Origin: Pseudomonadota bacterium
GTDB lineage: Bacteria > Pseudomonadota > Alphaproteobacteria > Rhizobiales > Devosiaceae
Length of the DNA stretch: 64,000 bases
Direction of reading: 5' to 3'
NCBI GenBank assembly: GCA_023391095.1
Contig: JAEWBN010000003.1
Coordinates: 1 to 64,000, forward strand
The notes under the pieces were generated by a model. It had not been told where the DNA came from and searched no databases. It saw only the letters and a list, made by a program, of their open reading frames with translations. A program made the translations under genes and the position numbers. This document shows, one piece after another, positions 42,298 to 50,052 of this stretch. Every line of letters begins with the position of its first letter. Position 1 is the first letter of the stretch.

Positions 42298-42617
42298 CAG
42301 GCGGTTTCCGTTTCCCGGATTGCGGGAGCCGGAGCCAGCCCCTGCAGAAGGCCGCCAAAGGCAGCATTGAGGTCGGTCAGCGTATCGCGGCGGACGCAGT
42401 AGCGGTTGCGGGTGCCATGCGGCTTGCGCTCGATCAGGCCGGCATCGAGCAGCACCTTGATGTGCTGCGACACGGTCGACTGTGCCAGCGGTAGGCTTTC
42501 GGTCACGTCGGCACAGCAGCATTGACCCTGCTGCTGGGTGGCCAGGATGCGCAGGATTTCGAGCCGCACCGGATGGCCCAGGGCCCGCATGATGTTGGCA
42601 ATATCGTCGTCACGCAT
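42297..42617 (-). CDS. ArsR family regulator with Cys-Cys-Cys motif
   Basis: This 106-residue repressor has the ArsR winged helix (IMRALGHPVRLEILRILATQ, then LAQSTVSQHIKVLLDAGLIE). Three consecutive cysteines, Cys33-35 (QGQCCCADVTE), occupy the position of the metal-binding ELCVCDL motif of ArsR/CadC-type sensors, so it may bind a thiophilic metal or metalloid or sense thiols. It is coupled to the Atm1-like exporter by a one-base overlap, which suggests metal or thiol-adduct export under its control. A methionine start at 42617 gives a normal family length. Confidence 0.88.
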   Translation of the reverse strand: MRDDDIANIMRALGHPVRLEILRILATQQQGQCCCADVTESLPLAQSTVSQHIKVLLDAGLIERKPHGTRNRYCVRRDTLTDLNAAFGGLLQGLAPAPAIRETETA

Positions 42618-42770
42618 GGCGCTGCATTGAAGCCCGATCCGGCAGCCGGATTGCTCGCTTCATCCCCTGAAATCCGCAGGCTGGTGGGGCCGGACTGCGG
42701 TTGATCGCTGAATTACGATGGAAGATGGGGTCTGGACGGTCCAAGGTCAATCCCCAACTCACCCGCCCAA

Positions 42771-42795
42771 CAGAAACGGCGCCCAGGGGGCGCCG
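42771..42795 (-). terminator. Candidate terminator after the LysM gene
   Basis: Read on the minus strand, CGGCGCCC and GGGCGCCG pair around CCT, followed by TTTCTGTTG. The stem is perfect and starts 12 bases after the LysM stop, but the T tract is short and broken. It would end the cimA-LysM transcript. Confidence 0.55.
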
Positions 42796-42806
42796 CTCTC
42801 ACCTTG

Positions 42807-44768
42807 TCACTGGCCCGTCGGAAGGCTGAACACCTGGCCGGGATAGATCCGATCGGGATCGCGGATCTGGCCGGTATTGGCCTCATAGATGGTCGTATAC
42901 TTGATGCCTTCGCCATAGACGCGGCGCGCAATGGTCCACAGATTGTCGCCGCGCCGGATGATGGCCTTGCCCGAGGCAAAGCGCTGGGCTTCGGGGTCGC
43001 CGACGGAAACGGCCACCAGGGTGGGCACCGCTGGCGTTTCGTCGGTGACCATGGCGGGCTCGTCGGCGGCCGAGGGAGCATCCGCTATTGCAGCTACAGG
43101 CTCGGGTTCAGAGGCCGGAGTCGGCTCGGTGACCGCGGGTTCTGCCTCGGCTGAGACCGCGGTCGGCCTATCTGCGCTGGCACTATCCGCCACGGGCTTC
43201 ACGGCAGGCGCTTCCGTCGCGGCGATCTCAGGAGCCGGAGGTTCGGGAGCCGGCGCGGCGGGATCAGACGGTGCGGCGGCCGGGTCTGCCGCGGGGGCCT
43301 GGGGCCCCGGGTCTGCAGGTGCAACACCCGAGTCATTGACCTGCGGCGCATCAGCGACCGCAACCGGTGCATCGGTGACCGGGAGTTCAACCACGAAATC
43401 GACCTCCGAGCGGCCCACGACGTCCGCTGAGCCGGGCGAGAGCAGGTCGGCGCGGATGCGCTGGTTGGGCTTGGTCAGCACGGCGCCGCCTTCAATCAGC
43501 CAGCGGCCGCCCTCGACGGGAGCGTCGGCAACGAAAGTGTCATCGACGTAAAGCCGGATCACGCCGCCATCAGGACCAGCGCCGGCAAAGAAGCTCCGCT
43601 CGCCTTCGATCTCGATGGCGTCGATGGTGGGAGACGTCCAGGCGGCGGCGACCGGCGCGGCGGGAGGCTCGGCAGGCGTCACCGCAGCGACCTCCGCTTC
43701 CGTCTCCGTCACGGCAGGCACCGCTTCGATGGGCTCTGCGGGCGCTTCAGGCGCTTCAGGCGCTTCGGGCTGCGCGGCAACCTCGGTCGTTGCTGCAGGT
43801 TCGACCGCGTCCTCTGCAACAGCAGGCTCATCAACCGCAGGTTCATCCGACACCGTGGCAGCGACCGGCTCGTCGGCAGCCACAAGGTCCGCGCTCGCGT
43901 CGGCCGGCGTGTCCGCGGTCTCGTCGGCCGGCGTCGCCGGTTCCGGCGCGGCCGCGTCGCCCGCAGGCACGGCGTCGCCAGACTGGGCAGCTTCTACTGC
44001 CGGGGCTTCCGCGCTGGGCGCTTCGACGGCAACCTGCTCCGGCGCAACAGCGGCGGTCTGCACAGGCTGTTCGAGCCCCTGCAGCACTTCACTGGCCTGC
44101 CCCGGCGTGCTGGCGACGACCAATGGCTGGCTGGTCTTGTCTTCGTTGATGACGACGATGAAAGCCTCGTCGGACTGGCCGGCCTTGCCGGCCTCGCCCA
44201 GCGTGATTTCGAGCCCGCCCGGCGGCAGGGGCGCATCGGGCACGAACACCCAGTCGCCGCTTTGCTCGACCGTGGTCGCGCCGAGCTTTTCGCCATTGGC
44301 GAAGACTTCGACTTCAGAACCCGGCGTCCCGCTACCGGCGATCACCACCGAGCCATCAGGCTCGGCGCGCAACAGGCCAAAGGTTGCCGTGATGACGTTT
44401 TCCGCTGCGGCCGCATCGACTTCCGCCGGCGGCGTCACATCGAGCGCCGGCTCCTCGGGAATGGCTTCTTCGAGCGCGGCGACCTGGGCCGTCGGCTCTT
44501 CAGCCACTTCAGCATCGGCCATCTCGGTGACTGTCGCGGCTGGAACGAGGCCCGCTTCGGCCATCTTGCCGCGCAGGCACTGGCCCATGCCTTCGGGAGA
44601 GTTGAAACAGGTCGCCACGGACGGCCCGGTGAGCACGCCCAAAACGACAAGCAAGGTGACCGCGGCTGCCCCGATCGTCAGGAGAAGTGGTCTATTCGGA
44701 GCGGTTTCGGCCAGTTTGCCCTCCCGGTATTGTCCCTCAGCCGGTGGCGCGCGCCGCCCGGCCGTCAT
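42807..44768 (-). CDS. Membrane-anchored LysM-domain protein with long Ala/Pro/Glu-rich region
   Basis: This 653-residue protein has a membrane segment near residue 30 (LLLTIGAAAVTLLVVLGVLTG), so it faces the periplasm. An Ig-like segment (SGTPGSEVEVFANGEKLGA) lies at about 140-200. It is followed by about 200 residues rich in Ala, Pro, Glu and Val, including a run of EAPEAPEAP from a 9-base tandem repeat near 43742. A second Ig-like segment lies at about 380-460. The C-terminal LysM (RRGDNLWTIARRVYGEG, then IYPGQVFSLP) should bind peptidoglycan. It overlaps the cimA stop by 32 bases, with GGGGGC before the ATG. Similar proteins occur in many rhizobia; the function is unknown. Confidence 0.85.
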   Translation of the reverse strand: MTAGRRAPPAEGQYREGKLAETAPNRPLLLTIGAAAVTLLVVLGVLTGPSVATCFNSPEGMGQCLRGKMAEAGLVPAATVTEMADAEVAEEPTAQVAALEEAIPEEPALDVTPPAEVDAAAAENVITATFGLLRAEPDGSVVIAGSGTPGSEVEVFANGEKLGATTVEQSGDWVFVPDAPLPPGGLEITLGEAGKAGQSDEAFIVVINEDKTSQPLVVASTPGQASEVLQGLEQPVQTAAVAPEQVAVEAPSAEAPAVEAAQSGDAVPAGDAAAPEPATPADETADTPADASADLVAADEPVAATVSDEPAVDEPAVAEDAVEPAATTEVAAQPEAPEAPEAPAEPIEAVPAVTETEAEVAAVTPAEPPAAPVAAAWTSPTIDAIEIEGERSFFAGAGPDGGVIRLYVDDTFVADAPVEGGRWLIEGGAVLTKPNQRIRADLLSPGSADVVGRSEVDFVVELPVTDAPVAVADAPQVNDSGVAPADPGPQAPAADPAAAPSDPAAPAPEPPAPEIAATEAPAVKPVADSASADRPTAVSAEAEPAVTEPTPASEPEPVAAIADAPSAADEPAMVTDETPAVPTLVAVSVGDPEAQRFASGKAIIRRGDNLWTIARRVYGEGIKYTTIYEANTGQIRDPDRIYPGQVFSLPTGQ

Positions 44769-46380
44769 TTGCCCCCAGTGTCGAATCCTGCGCCGCTTCA
44801 GTCTTCAACAGCTTATATGTGATGGATTCATATAGAGCTTCAAACGAGGCATCAATGATGTTGGGGGATACGCCAATCGTCACCCAGCGCTCGCCGGCGC
44901 CATCGCGGCTCTCGACCAGTACACGGGTGACCGCGCCCGTGCCACCGTCCAGGATACGCACCTTGAAGTCGGCCAGTTCGAGGTCTTCAATCCGGCTCGA
45001 ATAGACGCCCAGGTCCTTGCGCAGGGCAAGGTCGAGCGCATTGACGGGGCCGTTGCCTTCGGCGACGGACATCAGGAGTTCGCCTTCGACGCGGATCTTC
45101 ACCACTGCCTCGGTGACCGTGATTTCCTCGCCCATCGCATTGTGCCGACGCTCGACCGAGGCCCGGTAATTCTCGACATGGAAGAATTCGGGCAAGGTGC
45201 CCAATACCCGGCGCGCCAGAACGCAGAAGGAGGCGTCGGCGCCGTCATAGGAATAGCCGCGCGCTTCGCGTTCCTTGACGATGGCCAGAAGCTTTTCGAG
45301 ACGCGGATCGTCCTTCTCGATTTCGATATTGTGCCGCGCCAGCGCCGTCAGCAGGTTTGACTTGCCCGCCTGCTGGCTGACCATGATGGAGCGTTCATTG
45401 CCGACGCTTTCGGGCGGCACATGCTCATAGGTCGAAAAGTCCTTGAGCAGGGCAGAGGCATGAATGCCCGCCTTGGTGGCGAAGGCGGAAGCGCCGACAT
45501 AGGGCGCCTGCCGCGCCGGGGCACGGTTGAGCCGGTCGTCAAAGGCGCGGGAGATATTTGTCAGCCGTTCCAGCTGCTCCGGGCGGATGCCGGTTTCAAA
45601 GCGCTCGGCATAGTAGGGCTTGAGCACGAGCGTGGGGATCAGCGTGATGAGATTGGTATTGCCGCAGCGCTCGCCCAGCCCATTGAGCGTCCCCTGCACC
45701 TGGCGCACGCCAGCCTCAACGGCCGCGAGCGCATTGGCCACGGCCTGTCCGGTATCGTCATGCGGGTGGATGCCGAGCCTCTCGCCCGGCGCGACCTTGA
45801 GCACCGCGCCCACGATTTCGCGGATTTCCGAGGGCATGGTGCCGCCATTGGTGTCGCACAGCACGACCCAGCGGGCCCCGGCCTCCAGCGCAGTGGTCAC
45901 GCAGGCCAGCGCGTATGTCGGGTTGGCCTTGTAGCCATCAAAGAAGTGCTCGAGGTCGATAAGCGCCTCCTTGCCGACGGAAACGGCAGTGCGCACCGTG
46001 TCGGCAATACCTTCGAGATGCTCGTCAGTGGTGGAGCTAAGAGCCAGTTCGACTTGGAAATCCCAAGCCTTGGCAACAAAGCAGGTGGCCTCGGCAGCTG
46101 AATTGACGAGACCCATGACGCCGGGGTCATTGGCGGCCGAGCGCCCCGCCCTCTTGGTCATGCCGAACGCGGTAAAGGTCGCCTTCTTGCTGCGCTTCTT
46201 TTCGAAGAACGCCGTATCGACAGGATTGGCGCCGGGATAGCCGCCCTCGATATAGTCCACGCCCAGCTCTTCAAGCAGGCCAATAATGGCGATCTTGTCC
46301 TCCAGCGAAAACTCGATGCCGGCGGTCTGGGCACCGTCGCGCAGGGTCGTGTCGAAGAGGTAAAGGCGGTCGCGGGACAT
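44737..46380 (-). CDS. cimA: Citramalate synthase
   Basis: This 547-residue enzyme condenses pyruvate and acetyl-CoA to citramalate, the first step of the threonine-independent isoleucine route. The TIM barrel begins FDTTLRDGAQTAGIEFS with the metal-binding Asp, and HPHDDTGQAVANALAAVEAG carries the two metal His and substrate contacts. The C-terminal LeuA-type regulatory domain starts at about residue 400 and ends near ALYESITYKLL. Length and the DTTLRDGAQ form fit CimA rather than 2-isopropylmalate synthase. Isoleucine feedback on the C-terminal domain is known for the family. The upstream gene is the GFA pair. Confidence 0.93.
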   Translation of the reverse strand: MSRDRLYLFDTTLRDGAQTAGIEFSLEDKIAIIGLLEELGVDYIEGGYPGANPVDTAFFEKKRSKKATFTAFGMTKRAGRSAANDPGVMGLVNSAAEATCFVAKAWDFQVELALSSTTDEHLEGIADTVRTAVSVGKEALIDLEHFFDGYKANPTYALACVTTALEAGARWVVLCDTNGGTMPSEIREIVGAVLKVAPGERLGIHPHDDTGQAVANALAAVEAGVRQVQGTLNGLGERCGNTNLITLIPTLVLKPYYAERFETGIRPEQLERLTNISRAFDDRLNRAPARQAPYVGASAFATKAGIHASALLKDFSTYEHVPPESVGNERSIMVSQQAGKSNLLTALARHNIEIEKDDPRLEKLLAIVKEREARGYSYDGADASFCVLARRVLGTLPEFFHVENYRASVERRHNAMGEEITVTEAVVKIRVEGELLMSVAEGNGPVNALDLALRKDLGVYSSRIEDLELADFKVRILDGGTGAVTRVLVESRDGAGERWVTIGVSPNIIDASFEALYESITYKLLKTEAAQDSTLGANDGRAARATG

Positions 46381-46403
46381 GAAAAAAGCCTAACTCGGAA
46401 TAC

Positions 46404-46895
46404 TTACTTTAACGGCCAGTCGGCCGTGTCGTGGTCGGGATGCTGGTTGTTGGTGGCCTTGATGCCGCTCCACCAGTCCTTAAGGTCCGGCTGTTCGGTT
46501 GCCCCGCCATCCTCGATGGACAACAGAGTTTTGAACCAGGGGACCATGCCCTCCGTGCCCGTATTGGCAGCGGGCGGGAAGAGTTCGGGGTGATCGAGTG
46601 ACCCTATGGTGAAATTAACGCGTCCGCCCTCGACATTGTCATAAAAGAGCGGCGTGCCGCACTTGGCGCAAAAACCGCGGTCGACATGCTCGGAGGAGCG
46701 GAAACGGGCCGGCTCACCACGCGTCCAGGTGATGGCCTCACGCGGCGCGGCGACCAGGGCGGCAAAGATATTGCCCACCGCCTTCTGGCACATGCGGCAG
46801 TGGCAGACGTGGGAATTGTTCAGCATTTCGCTCGCGTGGTAGCGCACCGCGCCACACTGGCAACCGCCGCTGACTTCCATGGCATAGCGCTTCAT
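46404..46895 (-). CDS. GFA family zinc-binding protein (copy 1)
   Basis: This 163-residue protein belongs to the glutathione-dependent formaldehyde-activating (GFA/CENP-V) fold. Zinc-binding cysteines are visible in GGCQCGAVRY, HVCHCRMCQKAVG and FCAKCGTPLFY. In the founding member the fold binds zinc and accelerates S-hydroxymethylglutathione formation; many homologues have unknown roles. The C-terminal tail HPDHDTADWP matches the tail of its neighbour at 46895-47368. The ATG overlaps that gene's stop by one base (TGATG). Confidence 0.85.
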   Translation of the reverse strand: MKRYAMEVSGGCQCGAVRYHASEMLNNSHVCHCRMCQKAVGNIFAALVAAPREAITWTRGEPARFRSSEHVDRGFCAKCGTPLFYDNVEGGRVNFTIGSLDHPELFPPAANTGTEGMVPWFKTLLSIEDGGATEQPDLKDWWSGIKATNNQHPDHDTADWPLK

Positions 46896-47368
46896 CAACT
46901 ATCCTCCCTCGGGGGCCAGTCGGTCGTGTCATGGTCCGGATGCTGGTTGGAATGGATGCCGGCGAGGAAGTCGCGCCATTCATCGCTGACCTCGTGGCGC
47001 TCGGGCAGGCCCGAAAGTCCGGCAAAGAACGGCTGGCGGTCGGCGAGATTGACCTGGATTTCGGGAGCCGCAACCGTCGGCTCGTCGAAGGCGCCGATGG
47101 CCAGTTCAAGTCCGAAGCGGGTCTCATAGGCAAGCGGGGTGCCGCAATCGCCGCAAAAGGCGCGCCGGGCCGCGTTTGACGACTGGAACCACTTTGGTTC
47201 GCCACGGGTCCAGACCGCGTTGTGCGCGGTAACGAGCGGTCCGAAAAAGCCGCCAAAGGCCTTCTGGCACATGCGGCAGTGACAGATGGATGGGCGCCCC
47301 AGACGGGTCACCCTGAAACGCACGGCGCCGCATTGGCAGCCACCGGTATGAGCCTTGCTATCCGCCAT
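46895..47368 (-). CDS. GFA family zinc-binding protein (copy 2)
   Basis: This 157-residue protein is a second GFA-fold protein: GGCQCGAVRFRV, ICHCRMCQKAFGG and FCGDCGTPLAYE hold the zinc cysteines. The tail NQHPDHDTTDWP is nearly the same as in copy 1, so the pair probably arose by tandem duplication. ATG 47368 (MADSKAHTGG) overlaps the VOC gene's stop by 11 bases. Its stop overlaps the start of copy 1. The three genes form one transcript. Confidence 0.85.
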   Translation of the reverse strand: MADSKAHTGGCQCGAVRFRVTRLGRPSICHCRMCQKAFGGFFGPLVTAHNAVWTRGEPKWFQSSNAARRAFCGDCGTPLAYETRFGLELAIGAFDEPTVAAPEIQVNLADRQPFFAGLSGLPERHEVSDEWRDFLAGIHSNQHPDHDTTDWPPREDS

Positions 47369-47738
47369 GATAGACCGCTTCCACGTTGTTTCCGTCGGGG
47401 TCGAACACGAAGGCACCATAATAGTGCTCGTGGTAGTGCGGGCGCGGCCCGGGGGCGCCATTGTCCGTGCCGCCTGCTTCCATCGCCGCCGCGTAGAAGG
47501 CTTCGACCTCGGCCTGCGAATTGGCCTTGAAGGCAAAGTGGAGGCCCGGCCCTACCGTCTTGCTCTCGGTCAGCCAGAAATCCGGCTTGTCCTTGCCATA
47601 GCCACCGACTTTGACGCCACCCGTATGCTCGGGCGGCACTTCGGCAATCATGGAATAGCCGAGCGGTGCAAAGGCAGCATCGTAAAAGGCTTTTGACTTC
47701 GCCCAGTCAGCGACGAGGATACCGGCGTGATCGATCAT
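47358..47738 (-). CDS. VOC family (glyoxalase/bleomycin-resistance fold) protein
   Basis: This 126-residue protein has the VOC fold: IDHAGILVADWAKSKAFYDA at the N-terminus, HFAFKANSQAEVEAFYAAAM in the middle and FVFDPDGNNVEAVYH at the end, with His4 and Glu near the C-terminus as likely metal ligands. Substrates range from methylglyoxal adducts to antibiotics. Its operon partners are two GFA proteins, also linked to aldehyde or thiol chemistry, so detoxification of an aldehyde is a reasonable guess. ATG 47738 was used; a hairpin covering its ribosome site is noted separately. Confidence 0.83.
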   Translation of the reverse strand: MIDHAGILVADWAKSKAFYDAAFAPLGYSMIAEVPPEHTGGVKVGGYGKDKPDFWLTESKTVGPGLHFAFKANSQAEVEAFYAAAMEAGGTDNGAPGPRPHYHEHYYGAFVFDPDGNNVEAVYHGG

Positions 47739-47743
47739 TGCAG

Positions 47744-47765
47744 TGTCTCCCTTGATGTGGAGACA
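47744..47765 (-). promoter_or_regulatory. Hairpin masking the VOC gene ribosome site
   Basis: On the minus strand, TGTCTCC and GGAGACA pair around ACATCAAG, and the GGAG of the 3' arm is the ribosome site 8 bases before the VOC start codon. Such a stem could reduce translation or be remodelled. It lies in the 74-base gap after cysS. It has no T run, so it is not a terminator. Confidence 0.4.
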
Positions 47766-47812
47766 AAACCTGATCGCGACGCCGTGACAGGGGCTGTCAG
47801 GAGAGCGGACAT

Positions 47813-49192
47813 TTACCGCTTCACCTCCCATTTGGTCTGGCGCTGGCCCGCTTCGTCCTTGTAGTCCATTAGGGCAATGCCCTGTTCCGCCAGTTCATTG
47901 CGCAGGCGGTCGGCTTCGGCGAAATCCTTGGCTTTGAGTGCGGCAACGCGGGCGGCGACCTTTTCAGCGACCGCATCGTCCACGGCGACTTCACGCTTGA
48001 TGGTGATGCCCATGAGGGCTGCCAGTGCCAGTCCGTCTTCGGCCCTGCCCTCGTCCATGATCAGCGCGTGGATGCGGGCGATGGCGCCGGGCGTGTCGAG
48101 GTCTTCCGCGAGGCGCTCGACGAGGTCGGGCGACAGCTCAACTGTTGGCTCAGCATCGCCAGCGGCGCGTTCCCACTTTTCGAGCAGGTTTACCGCCTCT
48201 TCCAGGCGCCGGACGGAAAAGTCGATCGGCTCGCGGTAATGGGTCATCAGCATGGCAAGGCGCAGCACTTCGCCGGGCCACTTGCGGCCGCCGAAATCCT
48301 CGGTTTCGAGCAGCTGGTGGATGGTGAAGAAGTTGCCCAGGCTCTTGGACATCTTCTGGCCCTCGACCTGCAGGAAGCCGTTATGCATCCAGACATTGGC
48401 CATGGCATGCGAGCCATGGGCGCAGCGGGACTGGGCGATTTCGTTTTCGTGGTGCGGGAAGATGAGGTCGAGCCCGCCGCCATGAATGTCGAAGGTCTTG
48501 CCGAGATAGCGCTCGGACATGGCCGAACATTCAATATGCCAGCCGGGGCGACCGCGGCCCCAGGGGCTGTCCCAGCCGGGTTCTTCGGCGGAGGACAGTT
48601 TCCAGAGCACGAAGTCGGCCGGGTCTTCCTTGTGGGCGTCGACGGCAATGCGCGCGCCGGCGAGATTGTCTTCCAGATTGCGGCCGGAGAGCTGGCCATA
48701 GTCAGGCATAGAGCGGGTGCGAAACAGCACTTCGCCACCTGCCTGATAGGCATGACCGCGCGCGATCAGCTGGCTGATCATCGCCTGCATTTCAGCGATG
48801 TTTTCCGTCGCGCGCGGCTGCACGGTGGGCTCGAGGCAGCCGAGCGCAGCGACATCCTTCTGGTACTGTGCAGCGGTGGTCTCGGTCACCTTGCGGATGG
48901 CTTCGTTGAGCGGCAGATCAGGATGATCGCGCAGCGCGCGCGCGTTGATCTTGTCATCCACGTCGGTGATGTTGCGGACATAGGTGACGTGTTCGGGGCC
49001 ATAGACATGGCGCAGGACCCGAAACAGCAGGTCGAAGACGATGGCGGCGCGGCCATTGCCGATATGAGCAAAGTCATAAACCGTCGGGCCGCAGGCATAG
49101 AGCCGCACATTGCCGGCATCCATGGGCACGAAGGGGGCCTTGGCGCGGGTCAGGGTATTATAGAGCGTCAGCTGCGGCTTTGCCGGGGTCAT
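47813..49192 (-). CDS. cysS: Cysteine-tRNA ligase
   Basis: This 459-residue class I synthetase charges tRNA-Cys. The HIGH-type motif is DFAHIGNGRAA, following the zinc-site start RLYACGPTVYDF. The zinc-binding GWHIECSAM is present, and the KMSKS motif is GQKMSKSLGNF. Length is normal. It is monocistronic or leads the VOC-GFA group 74 bases downstream. ATG 49192 was used; a TTG directly upstream was rejected. Confidence 0.97.
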   Translation of the reverse strand: MTPAKPQLTLYNTLTRAKAPFVPMDAGNVRLYACGPTVYDFAHIGNGRAAIVFDLLFRVLRHVYGPEHVTYVRNITDVDDKINARALRDHPDLPLNEAIRKVTETTAAQYQKDVAALGCLEPTVQPRATENIAEMQAMISQLIARGHAYQAGGEVLFRTRSMPDYGQLSGRNLEDNLAGARIAVDAHKEDPADFVLWKLSSAEEPGWDSPWGRGRPGWHIECSAMSERYLGKTFDIHGGGLDLIFPHHENEIAQSRCAHGSHAMANVWMHNGFLQVEGQKMSKSLGNFFTIHQLLETEDFGGRKWPGEVLRLAMLMTHYREPIDFSVRRLEEAVNLLEKWERAAGDAEPTVELSPDLVERLAEDLDTPGAIARIHALIMDEGRAEDGLALAALMGITIKREVAVDDAVAEKVAARVAALKAKDFAEADRLRNELAEQGIALMDYKDEAGQRQTKWEVKR

Positions 49193-49498
49193 CAAGGCGT
49201 CCTGTGGCAGGCGAAAGTGTCACTGGTGACGCTCTGTCCCGGAAAGCAGCATAGGCTCAAGGGCAGAACGCTCCGCTGGCGGGAGAGCCTCTATCCGTTT
49301 TCGCTATCGGGATGAAGAAGACCGCTCCGCCAACGCTGGGTTAGCAGGTAATAATGCAGCAGGTAATGGTGCACGGGGTCGTCATGGCGCGGAGATTGGC
49401 CGGGCGGCTGCAAGAAATCAAGCGAAAACAAAAAAGGGCGACCCGAAGGCCGCCCAATCGCTTTGGAGGCGATGCTTTACGCCCGTGGCGTTCCGGTC
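49193..49498. other. Gene-free stretch between cytochrome c and cysS
   Basis: No start-bearing frame with recognisable coding character was found in these 306 bases. The cytochrome terminator sits at 49430-49455. Two copies of ATTACCTGCT occur near 49346-49370 (minus strand). The cysS promoter should lie in 49193-49320; I could not place a convincing -35/-10 pair. Confidence 0.6.
49430..49455 (-). terminator. Intrinsic terminator of the cytochrome gene
   Basis: On the minus strand GGGCGGCC and GGTCGCCC pair around TTCG (one G-U pair), followed by six T, then GTTTT. It lies 43 bases past the cytochrome stop. Confidence 0.85.
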
Positions 49499-49942
49499 TC
49501 AGCTGCGGAACTGCTCGTGGCATTGGTTGCAGGTGCCCATGACGGCCTGGAGGCCGGCGCCATAGGCAGCGGCATCACCGGCCTCGGCGCCAGCCAGGGC
49601 TGCTTCAGCCCCGGCGCGGCCGGTTTCGATGATGGCGGTGAAGGTTTCCCAGTTCTGCCAGATGGCGGGAAGCGCGTCGCCGCCCTCCGAGCCCTCGGGG
49701 AAGAGGTCCGGCATATGGGTGAAGTTGTCGAGAATGGTTTGGGCGGCGGTGACCGCTTCAGCGCCGCTCAGCCGCGACGCGCCACGCAGGATGCCGCCAT
49801 TTTGCTTCATGATGGCCTGCCGCATGGCGATGGCCTCTTGAGGTGTGGCGGGGGGAGTGAAGGCCTCCTGGGCAAAGACTCCGGCAATGCCGGTAGCGAG
49901 CAGGACGGTGACGGCAAGGACAGAAAACTTCTGGATGAGCAT
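49499..49942 (-). CDS. Cytochrome c' / c-556 type protein
   Basis: This 147-residue periplasmic protein has a signal peptide (MLIQKFSVLAVTVLLATGIAG, cleaved near VFA-Q) and a C-terminal haem site Cys138-Asn-Gln-Cys141-His142, the place where cytochrome c' and c-556 family members bind haem in a four-helix bundle. Helices are suggested by TPQEAIAMRQAIMKQNGGIL and by the Ala/Glu-rich GAEAALAGAEAG. Such cytochromes bind nitric oxide or transfer electrons. ATG 49942 was chosen over longer readings because it gives the signal peptide. A strong terminator follows. Confidence 0.88.
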   Translation of the reverse strand: MLIQKFSVLAVTVLLATGIAGVFAQEAFTPPATPQEAIAMRQAIMKQNGGILRGASRLSGAEAVTAAQTILDNFTHMPDLFPEGSEGGDALPAIWQNWETFTAIIETGRAGAEAALAGAEAGDAAAYGAGLQAVMGTCNQCHEQFRS

Positions 49943-50052
49943 ACGGTTACCCTCGAACCTTGAAAACTCGTGCCGAACGGCTCCCCTCAGCCGGTACCGC
50001 ACCCTTACACGGGACAGTGACCTGCCCAACCTGAACACGCGAATGTTATCAA

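Noticed and set aside
40525..42402. 625-codon plus-strand frame over the Atm1-like gene
   Set aside because: It is antisense to a full ABC exporter with all motifs; the translation shows no family.
43100..44050. Low-complexity DNA inside the LysM gene as a separate repeat element
   Set aside because: The repetitiveness follows the Ala/Pro/Glu-rich coding frame and is explained by the protein.
49318..49436. Minus-strand open frame before the cytochrome terminator
   Set aside because: It has no start codon and overlaps the terminator; its His/Tyr/Leu-rich sequence stems from a short repeat and matches nothing I know.
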